Assembly (NCBI GenBank): GCA_010014835.2
Contig: JAAAKB020000016.1
Location: 86,556-116,535, forward strand
Direction: 5' to 3'
DNA from: Apostichopus leukothele
Taxonomy: Eukaryota; Echinodermata; Holothuroidea; Aspidochirotida; Stichopodidae
DNA length: 29,980 nt
Under the pieces are notes generated by a model. It saw only the letters and a program-made list of their open reading frames with translations. It had not been told where the DNA came from and did no database searches. Below are positions 20,573 to 29,980 of the stretch, one piece after another. The number at the start of each line of letters is the position of its first letter. Position 1 is the first letter of the stretch. The position numbers were made by a program, and so were the translations under genes.

Positions 20573-21075
20573 TTCGGTAGTGGTACTCGTATTCACATAT
20601 ACAGTTACTTGCACTTGTACTCCCTTTCATGGATGTGTACTCGGACTCGTGTCTGTATAATTTGATATAAGTGACTTTTAGTGAGTCCTTACTTGGTACT
20701 CATACTCTAGCATATATAAGTAGGACTATGTATACTTGTACTAGCCCTTGTGGATGTGTACTCGGACTCGTGTCTGTATAATTTGATATAAGTGACTTGT
20801 AGTGAGTCCGTAGTGGTACTCGCATTCTAGCATATATAAGTACTTGTGGATGTGTACTCGGATTCGTGTCTGTATAATTTGATATAAGTGAATGTTAGTG
20901 AGTTCGTAGTGGTACTCGCATTCTAGCATATATAAGTAGGCCAATGTGTACTTGTACTCGCTCTTATGGATGTGTTCTCGGATTCGTGTCTGTATATTTT
21001 GATATAAGTGAATTGTAGTGAGTCCGTAGTGGTACTCATATTCTTGCATATATAAGTACTTGTACTCGCCCTTGC
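20573..21075. repeat. 96/120-bp satellite rich in TACTCG
   Basis: GGATGTGT marks unit starts at 20631, 20752, 20848 and 20968, giving spacings of 121, 96 and 120 bp; a divergent partial unit precedes them. Each unit contains ACTCGTGTCTGTATA, TTTGATATAAGTGA, GTGAGTCCGTAGTGGTACTC and GCATATATAAGTA. The 96-bp unit lacks a 24-25-bp segment like ATGTGTACTTGTACTCGC. On the minus strand a 102-codon frame (21049-20741) stays open across three units because 96 and 120 are multiples of three. It repeats CEYHYGLT and HLYQIIQTR phrases. It has no hallmark of a real protein and is probably a by-product of the repeat. Confidence 0.85.
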
Positions 21076-21162
21076 CCTATTCATTCCCTACGTATCTTTG
21101 TATCACATCCCTTTATGTTGTTCGAGAAGATCCTAACCATAAATACTACTGTAATGTTGTTT

Positions 21163-21177
21163 ACCCAATAATTGGGT
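21163..21177. repeat. 15-bp palindrome ACCCAAT-A-ATTGGGT
   Basis: A perfect 7-bp inverted repeat around one A. ATTGG/CCAAT is the NF-Y core, so the site contains two opposed CCAAT boxes. It may be chance. Confidence 0.4.
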
Positions 21178-21179
21178 TT

Positions 21180-22795
21180 TCTAACCGTTGGCAAACTAGT
21201 AGAGGGCGCTGTAATATCGATCCTATTTAATCCGCGAAACTTGACAAGCAGTTGGTATGAGGTTTAGAAGCATGGTGGTGTAATGAGTTGATCACTATAG
21301 TAGCACGTACAGCGTGCTGTAATATATGATACTATGATGCTTACCTTTGTTGGAACTTTAAAATACTAAACAATTTGATAATGTGTGAAAGATCATCTTT
21401 TAAATGTAAATAATTATATGGGAAATAATGCAATAGCCTATAGGCCTATGCATACTTTACGTCACTGTAAGAAAAGTTAAATTAACTATTGCACCGAATT
21501 TCATGAACTCATATGACCTAAGTTTCAAGATAAAAGTGCCATTCCTTAACTCACAAAACTCAATTAGTTTCGTGAGCTTGTAGCTTCATCGTAATAAAAC
21601 ACAAAAATACAGAAAGTACGTAAAAGGTGAGTCTCCTTTTCAGTACACTACTGTTTAAACGTCTAGTTTAATGCAGAGTTATATATCTAGGCATGTATAT
21701 GAAACACGATACTCGTACTACTTGGGTCTGTCTTCGAGTTAAATATTATGTTAAGTAGTCCCATACCCTATCATAGCCTAACCTATCGCTGTCGTCAGTA
21801 TATAGTAAAACTATCTAACTTATACTTCTATATACTTAAACGTCCGTGCTCCTTGGGGTCAATCACACACGTGGCAAGACAAAGAAGGACAATGTCACAG
21901 CCGGAAATTTACCACGGCTTCTAAACACTGACCTAGCATTAAGCCTACATCTTTGCCTATCATTTAGAATTAATTAACGTCTAACCACAACCGTTCAACG
22001 ATTGTGTAAATTCGACCGATCACGGCGTAATTCAATCGCGTGTTTAAACTGCTAATACGCGCTTCAGTCAGGCTAAGATTGTCACACCTGTGAATACTAA
22101 TTTTTCCTTAAAACCAAAACTTTTACTTCTGACCATAGAATAGGTTAAACATCTTTATGCTGGTTTAGGTGTCGAATATCGGTACTTATTTTCCAAAGGT
22201 GTAAAATTTCACTACAATCTTCGAGCAAGACCATCACAGGTTGACTGTGTGTGTTTTTGTGTATTTTGTTGGCACTTGCACTTTTGACTAATAAACAATC
22301 TTTAACAGAAGGGGGCAAAAGAGAGAGAGGGGAAAAAACGAAAATGTATCTCAATTAACAATGATCACTTAAATTTAATTGAACCTCTGGCCTACTTTTT
22401 TTTGACACAGCGTCACTATTTGCAGGTATGGTTTTGAAGAAAAAAATGCCAACAAAAATGGCAGCCCCCTGTATTCATTTACATTCCTGATAAACCAGCG
22501 TAAACTTGTTAAAAGTCGTTTGATGAATTACTTTGTACAAATTTAACTACAGACCTTACTACTAAGTAAAGTATCAACGCTTTGGGAGATAAATTGAGGG
22601 AGAAAGACTAAATTTGCCAGGTGCATTAAATAAACACACCCAGTATAGGGTGTCCAGTATATATAGTCACAATACAGTGTATCGCGTACACCTTTCGAAG
22701 TGTTTGTCTCGACCAAAGCTATATCTTTTATGTTTTAATGCTACTACCAGTAAAGAAAAAAAATTATGCCTAGATGTTAGTTAATGTGTAAAGGT
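21180..22795. other. AT-rich stretch without recognised features
   Basis: A small stem AGCACG-TACAG-CGTGCT lies at 21302-21318. No gene or repeat family was recognised. Confidence 0.5.
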
Positions 22796-22801
22796 AAGTT
22801 G

Positions 22802-22840
22802 GCCTGACGTTTCGATCCTAGCAGGGTCTTCTTCAGAGGC
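22802..22840 (-). ncRNA. Hammerhead-ribozyme-like motif, Penelope-type
   Basis: On the minus strand the order is GCCT, then CTGAAGA, then AGACCCTGCTAGGATC, then GAAA, then CGTC, then AGGC. CTGANGA and GAAA are the two invariant core strands of hammerhead ribozymes, and GTC fits the cleavage triplet. GCCT pairs with AGGC as a 4-bp stem I. GACCC pairs with GGATC as stem II with one C-A mismatch and loop TGCTA. Stem III would be the minimal, self-complementary ACGT, as in the dimer-acting hammerheads known from Penelope-like retroelements. Two things weaken it: one extra A between the CTGANGA strand and stem II, and the stem II mismatch. It may therefore be an inactive remnant of a retroelement end. 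No reverse transcriptase was found nearby. Confidence 0.45.
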
Positions 22841-22867
22841 TGAATGACAAGTAACAGAATATACAAT

Positions 22868-22907
22868 GATTTTAGTTAAGATTTTAAATACAAGGATTTT
22901 AGTTAAG
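22868..22907. repeat. 27-bp tandem duplication (GATTTTAGTTAAG twice)
   Basis: GATTTTAGTTAAG occurs at 22868-22880 and 22895-22907, an offset of 27 bp, just downstream of the hammerhead-like motif. Confidence 0.7.
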
Positions 22908-22947
22908 CAAAGAATATTAAAATGGATAGGTTTGAGTAAATCGGCAA

Positions 22948-23440
22948 CTAAAATGATACGATTTTCTTGTTAACAGACGTATTTTGGATGACAACGGACT
23001 CCATACTTACATATCCATGTAACACATTGGAATATGAATTTAAAATTACTATTTTCTTTATCATTCTGTCATTTAGAGCCCAATGAAATGTTTTTCGAGT
23101 GACGAAGAGTTTGCTCTTAGTAATTCCATAATTCAGTGATAACTGCACTAGACCTTTACACAATAAATCCTTGCGAAAAACCAACCAAATACTTAACGAT
23201 TATTCACATTTTGTAACTAACTGACGAATATAAGCCTATAAGTGGGTCAAAGAATAGGTTTGGTGACCTTATGTTTTTGTTTTTTGTTTTTCGGTCTTTC
23301 TGTATTTGAACAAATACACGAGTGCTGTCTTGTGTATACTCATCTGACAAAAATTTCTTTCGCTGTTTTCTTCGTGATCCGAGGGCTTTTTTCGCTTTCG
23401 TCTCAAGGGTACTGAGGCCCGAGAAAGTTATGTAAATCCT
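22948..23440. other. AT-rich stretch with chance-length frames
   Basis: A 144-codon minus-strand frame spans 23638-23204, the longest in the window. Its N-terminal third is a hydrophobic Phe/Leu run caused by A/T-rich DNA. The centre (IEWRIYITFSGLSTLETKAK, then a basic cluster KKALGSRRKQRKKF) has mixed composition. No domain is recognised and one frame of this length is expected by chance, so it is not called as a gene. Confidence 0.3.
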
Positions 23441-23493
23441 CCATTCGATGCCTCTAACCGTTTCAAGAGGTCTAGACCATTCAGGAATCAACG

Positions 23494-23506
23494 AGGTCAA
23501 AGGACA
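23494..23506 (+). promoter_or_regulatory. DR1-like nuclear receptor half-site pair
   Basis: AGGTCA-A-AGGACA differs at one base from the ideal DR1 element AGGTCA-A-AGGTCA bound by RXR heterodimers, HNF4 and COUP-type receptors. A single site of this quality can occur by chance and nothing nearby supports function. Confidence 0.2.
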
Positions 23507-23729
23507 TTGGGGCCAACTTGGAGATATTAGTGACAATAACAAAAAAATATATAAAAAATATTTAAAAAACAGAGAGAGTGAAAAAAAATCGACCACGATC
23601 TTCAAACAGGACTTGAACAGCATTTCAAGAAACATCACCAGATTTTACATTTTTTTCAAACTAAGTTATCAAATATGTCTGCCTATAGTCTCGGTTTACA
23701 AAGCTTGCGAGCAATTCTTTTTGTAAATT

Positions 23730-25245
23730 CCTGATTTGTCAACTATATATGCTTAAGTTTCCTTTCCCAGGATCATAATATAAGCTAGTTGGTTCCTTTC
23801 CCGGGACAGTTGAAGGTAAAGATTATTCCGTTATATTTCCTCAAGCATCTAACGTACTTCTTCTCTCTATAGCAACTCTCTGAGGCATTTCATCGCGTCT
23901 CAAATGTAGTTTAGGGATGCACATTTTCTTATAAGAAGTTATAAGATACTTCTCTGAAAGTTGGCAGCAATGGTTGGAGAATTACATCTGTTGAGGCAAT
24001 AATGGAAGAAATATATATGTTTTCGTGTGATCAACAACGTTACTTTAAAACTACAACCATTTATTGCACGTTGTACTATGGGTGCTATGGGATTTGATAA
24101 TGCTCATAAATATCTGTCTCTAATAACAAGAGCAATTATAGTTCCACGTTACGGATTACTCAGTGTTAATCATATCTATAGGCCTACTGCTCCTTGAGAC
24201 CTGTGGTAAATATCTTTGCTATTTTATATAATTCATAGAGTAAAGCTTCTAATTTTGGAAAGATTTCAGCTCCAGTCATCGGCAATGTATATATTTGATC
24301 ATGACTAGGTTGATAAAGTAGGCTAGAAACAGTATTAATCATTCTAGCAAAGCCGTTAGATTAAAAACATCCAAGCTAAGAAGACAACTTTGTAAAATTC
24401 AAGGCTCTGTCGTGTATCTTTTTCCCGTCCATATAGTTCATTACTGCCTATAGATTTGTATTATGTAATGGGATAGGTTGTAAACTAATACACTTTGCCT
24501 CGCGGGCTCAATATAAGCGTTGTCTTTACCTCGACTGTCTCGGGTGAACCTTTACGTTACGGCCGTACACTTTTAGGGCAAAATTAATCAGTATAACTAA
24601 TTTAAATCCTGTTGTGAGGTTCCAGAATGCCCTCGCATGAATAGGGGCTTCTAATTTCATTTTATTCTCCTTAACGGGGAAGAAAACTTCGACTAAATGC
24701 CTGCTGTGTATCTGTTTCCGAGACTGGTGTAAAACGCCAGGGGTAATGTTTCGCGCAATTGGTATATTATGAAAGTCAATATTTTAATTAGCGTGAAAAC
24801 AAAGGAGGGATGTTCCTCGACCAGGTACGTTCGCTTACCAAGCAGACAGCAAGGTGTTGAACAGGTGTTTTAGTCCAGTCATTGAGCAAATTAGTCGGAC
24901 AGGTTATTGTACTCTCAGGTGGGTGCCGACGACCCTGACTGGGGCAGGCAGTGACCGGAAATGGTGCAGGTTAAAACTGTAACAAAACCACTGCGCATGC
25001 CTGAATGTGTTATATTGTTAATTTTTTCATTATACAAGTGTAGGTTTTTCTTTTCTCGATTTCTCAGAACCTTGGGGGTTTCTTACGATAAGTTACTTTT
25101 GGTACAAAATGCAAAACTTCAAATATGTTGGACTCTAAATTTATATCTGGGCTTATTACTTTACTTATTAGTTCTTTTAATTGAATACCTACCGTGGGAA
25201 TTCACTGGATGGTAACTGTTGTTACAATAAAAATTAAACATAAAA
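23730..25245. other. AT-rich stretch without recognised features
   Basis: TCCTTTCCC(A/C)GG occurs twice about 33 bases apart near 23760-23805. CpG-containing sequence at about 24480-24570 and 24820-24960 is slightly GC-richer, but no coding or RNA signature was found. Confidence 0.45.
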
Positions 25246-25254
25246 GTGATTGTT

Positions 25255-25271
25255 GACAAACAAACAAACAA
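25255..25271. repeat. (CAAA)n microsatellite
   Basis: Four tandem CAAA units. Confidence 0.8.
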
Positions 25272-25274
25272 AAT

Positions 25275-26160
25275 GGCTGAGAATCTGGTTAATACAATCC
25301 GGTACTATTTTATTTATTTCAGCCCCTTCTTCATCGGTCATTGACCTTCTAGTCGCAAAGTCAAAATGATTGTAAGCTAAACGCATGATTTTCTCATTCG
25401 GTATTAACTTTCAATCAAATTCAATTGTTTTCTCTCTTTATATTATTCAAGAAACATGTTTGCATCAATCCTTGAATGGGGCAAGGAACTGAAATAGTAT
25501 CCCAAATAGGGGATATTTTTTCCCGCCCCTCCCTTACCCCCTCCCAACCTCGCAAATGTATCCTTCGTCCAGCCCGCTCCCCGGAAAAAAATAGAAAAGA
25601 ATTAACAGAGCGAAATTAACCGCTGTATTTACATCTAAGTATCTTTAAATCTTCTACGTATCATAACTATATATATTGCCACTGAGTAAGATAGAACCTA
25701 TTTCCGACTTCATGATGAAAGATCGAATGACGTAATCATCAAAGGGGTTACAAACTCATTAGAAGAACCCTTAAGCCTCGTGCTCGACTGTCGGCCCAAA
25801 CGCAATGCATTTTTGTCATTTGAATAGGGAGATAAATGAAAAGACTTTGTAAAAAAAGAAAAAAACAGGAGCTTGATAGAGAGGCAGGCAGAGCAGAGCA
25901 AATAATGGGCGAAAGATTGAGCCGTTATAAGACGGAAGCAGCTGTACTGTGGGTTCTCAACATCCCTAATTAAATCACTAGCATGTTACATACAGATAAT
26001 ACGGCCGGGGGACTTATTTATTCGGCCTCACTGAGTTCCTTTCTCTATATAGTCAATGTCGTACGTGAAGTTGATTAGCAGGAGTTCACTCCTATGTATA
26101 AATACTGTACTCAAAAATTCGTCAAAGATAGTTAAAATATTGCGCCTCGGGTCCTGTTTT
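25275..26160. other. AT-rich stretch without recognised features
   Basis: A C-rich patch lies at about 25524-25550. No gene, repeat family or RNA was recognised. Confidence 0.5.
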
Positions 26161-26168
26161 TCCCCCCT

Positions 26169-26184
26169 TCTCTCTCTCTCTCTC
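26169..26184. repeat. (CT)n microsatellite
   Basis: Eight CT units after a C run. Confidence 0.85.
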
Positions 26185-26585
26185 ACTCGAGAGATCCCAG
26201 TTTCTTCAAGATGTTATAATACATATCTTGTGTATTTTGTGATTTCTCTCTTTCTTTCTTTTTTGTCCGGTTATCCGTTCTGTTTCATTTACGAAAGACC
26301 AAAGTTGTTGCTGTGATGTATCGCTTGATGAAGGATCGTGAAGCGGGCAGAACAAAGTTGATACCTCGGGGCACGGTCTTATGGGTTGTCGTATAGTCAG
26401 AGATGAGTGAGCTAACAGTATACCACAATCATGGTTCATATAACTATACCTGACTAGCCGCTACAGTCTCCGTATTATGACCACAAAACCTCCATCTCCT
26501 CCCCTCACCCATGCACTTGCAGCCGGCTATGGTGATGCATTTAGTCTCAATTCTATTTGTCTTTTTGTTCTAATGCTGACAGATA

Positions 26586-26606
26586 AAAAAAATAATAATA
26601 ATAATA
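26586..26606. repeat. (AAT)n microsatellite
   Basis: About six AAT units after a poly-A start. Confidence 0.85.
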
Positions 26607-26702
26607 CTATGCCAAGTATATAGTTTTACTAGCCAAATGGGTTTCGGTGACTCATTGCTTGCAGAGTTTATACCGTTTACCCAATAATCCTACAAAAACA
26701 CA

Positions 26703-26716
26703 AGCAGCAGCAGCAG
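26703..26716. repeat. (CAG)4 microsatellite
   Basis: Four CAG units; too short and isolated to suggest a polyglutamine-coding exon. Confidence 0.8.
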
Positions 26717-26719
26717 TAT

Positions 26720-27815
26720 ATATGAGAGCTGTCTTGCTTGAGAGGGAGCAAACGATGGTATGGGCATATACACCGGGATAAATAATATTTCTATCCCCCA
26801 AAAAAACCCTATGGCTATTTTACACTCTAGCAAGAAAATCTCTTCCGCGCTTAAAGATCCCCCGCGGTTAAAGTTACAAAGATAACCTTAAAGCATATAT
26901 CCAGCACAATCATGCCAGTATAATATGATTTCTGCTTTTAGACGGAAGTCACTATATTAGTTTCGGTCGTTACCCCCTGTGGGACTATAGTGGCCAACTC
27001 TTACCAGCCAGGTGCACCCACTTGCGCCTTCTTTTATATAATAACTACAGCCCTGTTACATAGTTATTGTTAGCCAAGATTAGTTTTTTATACTATTAAA
27101 ACTGTGATAACTTCCATTCTTCAGCGATCATATATTTTAATCCTTATGTTTCTATCTTGGAGGGATTTACTCCTACCCTCATTCAAAATCTTGTATCCTT
27201 TCTCTGTTGTTAGTGTTTTCATGCTAGAGGGGTTAGCCTAACAAACAGGCCCTCGTTGTGTGCCGTGTCTTTTGGCTATTAATATACAAGGGGAAAAAAT
27301 AAGAAAAAAATGCTCGGAGTACACTCTTATGGATAACCTCACCGAACATATAATAGACGGGCGTCTGACAAACAAACTTCATCTCGGAGCACCTGCACTG
27401 TGACTTGATGTGAGAGGTTGTGTAGAGTTGCTCCTTGAAACCGTTATACGTTACACCTCTATTATCAACCCTCCCTCCACCCTATCACATGGTTATATGT
27501 TTAAGATTTTTTTTTAATTTCAAAGTCATAATGAACAGCTTTAAATTCACTTCAGGGTTTAGAATGTCCACAGTATACTGATGTTTTGTGTGTATACGAT
27601 TGTGTGTATATGTCAAGAAATCCGACGTAAGAAGCTAGTATAATGATAACTTTATTAATATTCGTAGAACTTCCAAAAGTGAGTTTTGTCCTAAATCTTG
27701 TCACAGCTTATAGGTTAGTCGAAATGTTCATGGCGTTGTGTGTATTTTTTTAAGTTAAGGTTCTGTGGACATACAAGTATTTATACAGTTGACCAAATTT
27801 ATTAAAGAAAAATGA
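26720..27815. other. AT-rich stretch without recognised features
   Basis: A few short imperfect inverted repeats occur near 26950-27070. No gene or repeat family was recognised. Confidence 0.45.
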
Positions 27816-27817
27816 CT

Positions 27818-27870
27818 ATTTACCACATCAATTATTTATCAATTATTTACCACATCAATGATTTAATGAA
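27818..27870. repeat. 27-bp tandem duplication (TACCACATCA twice)
   Basis: ATTTACCACATCAAT occurs twice with an offset of 27 bp (TACCACATCA at 27821 and 27848), separated by ATTTATCAATT. It is a simple local duplication. Confidence 0.75.
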
Positions 27871-27874
27871 ATCT

Positions 27875-29275
27875 GAGTCTTTTATTATTTTTCTCTTTTA
27901 TAATAGAAATTTGAGCAGCTTTTTACTTTAGTGTAAATTTAGTACAACGGCATAAAAAGAAATATTGATATACTTTCAAGCGACACTACTTTAACCTGGT
28001 GTGGTGTGGTGGCTTTCCCTAACCATATTCCACTTAAAGTTTCATGCTGCACTTCAGTTACTAATGCACGTGAAATTTCTGTGCGATTTTAATGTTCGTA
28101 CAATAAGAAATATTTTAATTGTAATTAGCGTAACAATTGATAATAGACGTCTGCACATAATCGGTATCTAAAAATTATATGCTACGTTAATCTCTTTTAG
28201 AATGTGATAGGCTATCTTAACATATTCCTTTTATATTTTAATAAACAAAATGTACATTTCTTTTGGGGTGTGATTTGTGTAAACTAATTTTGTAGGCTTT
28301 GTTTGCTTCGAAAATTAATAAACGCTTACGAGATTTTGAAACTTTCATTTTTAATACCACAAATTATACTTTTTTATTGGATTCCAATTGAAGACATAAG
28401 AAATTATTTAGTTACATATTTACGTTACCATAGTAGATTGACAGACCTTAATACCTTCTTTATCCCGAAACGTTCGGATATAGCCACAAATGCAGAAGGA
28501 CAAAAAATCCTTTATTTTATGTTATAGCTTGGTTTTTGTCGGTACATCGACATTTTTTTGAGGCATATAACAAGAATGATACAGTAAACAAATGTGGCTA
28601 CATTACCTGGTTATTACTTCTGTATGGTATGGAAGAAGGTAAAAAACGGTTTTCAACTGTTCTTTATTGAAGATTCTTATCCTCAACATTTTGCATAGAC
28701 AATGATGGCTGCAAAATGCTCAGTAGGTGGCAGTTTAATACTCGATACATGATTGGACGGTTTTATTTATTTTCATTCCATTCTGTACTATATCTATAGT
28801 CAATACTGATAACCTTAACTTTACGCAAGCATTGTTCTTCTACACAATAGTTTCATTGTTACTCAAATCTGTGAACTATAGTTGCTCGTCACAGCGTCAA
28901 CGAGTAGCAGAAGACAGGAATAGAACACTACACACTGCTCATGCCAGGATAAAGAGAAACACATACACACACAATAGATAACAGTGTGGAGACTATTTTC
29001 CTTTACACACCGCTCTTTCTTACAAAAGCAAATCTTCTATTTAAGTCTTAACATTTTGCATTAAAACTCTTTATTATCCTTTTCTTATCAAAGATTGAAA
29101 GTCTTTGTGTAAAACACATTCCCCATCAAACAGATAAACTGACAAGTAGTATATTTCTTAATTACTGGTGGCCGGCAATAATTCTGAAAGACTTGCCTCC
29201 TTTCATTCTCTAACATATTCTTCCTGCATTAACACATGCCTGAGCTGGTCTTTCGTGGTTTTTTCCCCCTTGTCC
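27875..29275. other. AT-rich stretch without recognised features
   Basis: Contains a short CA-rich run at about 28960-28975 and only chance frames. Confidence 0.5.
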
Positions 29276-29280
29276 ATTAC

Positions 29281-29300
29281 TCTGTATATATATATACAGA
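29281..29300. repeat. 20-bp perfect palindrome with TA core
   Basis: TCTGTATA followed by TATA and TATACAGA is self-complementary over 20 bases. It is most simply a (TA)n tract with matching ends. Confidence 0.7.
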
Positions 29301-29980
29301 CTTTCTCTGTGATCGGTAATACATGTTTTCATGTTGTTATTTACTCTGGTGGCCCTTTTTGTCAGTGCCTTTAGGTAAATATAATCAACAATCTTTGTAT
29401 ATAAATTAGCCTCACCTATTTTTTTCTTCTTTTTCTTTTTTCTTTTACATAAGGAGTTTCTTTTAAGAAAACTAATTATCCAAGCAGCGTGTCCGATTTC
29501 CACCACGTGTTGGAAACTAATCAAATCACTGAATTATACGAATAGGGATTGTTAGGCTTAATCGAATCACAGCAATTCACTCACCGTGGATAAATTTAAG
29601 CTTAGGCTTTCTTTAACGAACGATTCTTCCATTTGGTAAATTGCTAAAGAGATCGCTGGTAACACATGCTTCATCGCATTCCTCTTTCCCTCTATTCATG
29701 CTGACTTGTACAATACTACTCTTAATGTCTATTTCGTCGGTGGTTTTATCCCGGATTCCAAATCTGATTAACCAATTACCGATTTTTTAGGGCAAGGTAT
29801 ATGGAAAATGGCTGATACGTCAAACCATGGATATCAGGTAATATTAAAACCGAGATGTGACGTGAAGTCAATGACCTTAAAATTGTTGTAGGTGACGGAC
29901 ACTGAACCGCGTCTGTATCACGACCTATGACATTTCCCAAACGATCGCCCAGTTAGCTCAGAACATTTAACCTATATATA
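29301..29980. other. AT-rich stretch to window end
   Basis: A T/C-rich patch lies at about 29418-29447. The last bases (CCCAGTTAGCTCAG, from about 29949) resemble a tRNA A-box, but the window ends before any B-box could be seen, so no RNA gene is called. Confidence 0.4.

Noticed and set aside
23204-23638. 144-codon minus-strand frame as a gene with an N-terminal signal or membrane segment
   Set aside because: The hydrophobic start comes from A/T-rich DNA, no domain is recognised, and about one frame of this length is expected by chance.
1-29980. Repeated TAGGCCT words as a possible functional motif
   Set aside because: About five copies are only slightly above expectation; used only as a weak hint at the type of organism.
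1-29980. CRISPR arrays, rRNA genes, or bacterial-type operons
   Set aside because: None is present; tandem repeats here lack unique spacers between short identical repeats, and coding density is near zero.

Overview
This window looks like non-coding, AT-rich nuclear DNA (roughly 35-37% GC by eye) from an animal. It has abundant microsatellites, long poly-A/T and poly-C/G runs, several minisatellites or satellites, and no convincing complete gene. There are no bacterial operons, ribosome binding sites or long open frames; the longest frames are about the length chance alone would give in 30 kb. The recurrent word TAGGCCT and the general texture recall marine deuterostome invertebrates (echinoderm-like), but that assignment is only an impression.

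Layout. 1-30 is an (AT)n tract. 695-990 is a pyrimidine-rich minisatellite. 1172-2080 carries a striking cluster of cAMP-response-element palindromes. 3287-4075 is a 156-bp tandem satellite whose three best units each hold two inverted repeats, ending close to a poly-C run. 5102-5404 is a polypyrimidine arm followed by a polypurine arm. 6512-6541 holds four ATCGAT words in 30 bp. 6786-7210 is a 49-bp minisatellite interrupted by a 28-bp perfect foldback with an apparent 7-bp target duplication. 10107-10188 is a G-rich heptamer repeat. 11808-12074 (minus) is the only stretch whose composition and codons look like a real protein-coding exon; its family is not recognised. 13740-14115 has a G run and a C run facing each other. 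14720-15175 is a CpG-dense patch with an octamer motif. 20573-21075 is a 96/120-bp satellite. 22802-22840 (minus) carries a hammerhead-ribozyme-like core of the kind linked to Penelope-like retroelements. The rest of 22.9-29.98 kb is AT-rich sequence with short repeats only.

No genes can be seen working together. The material is best read as intergenic or intronic DNA shaped by tandem duplication and small mobile-element remnants. The items most worth following up are the foldback insertion with its built-in empty site, the hammerhead-like motif, the CRE cluster and the candidate exon.
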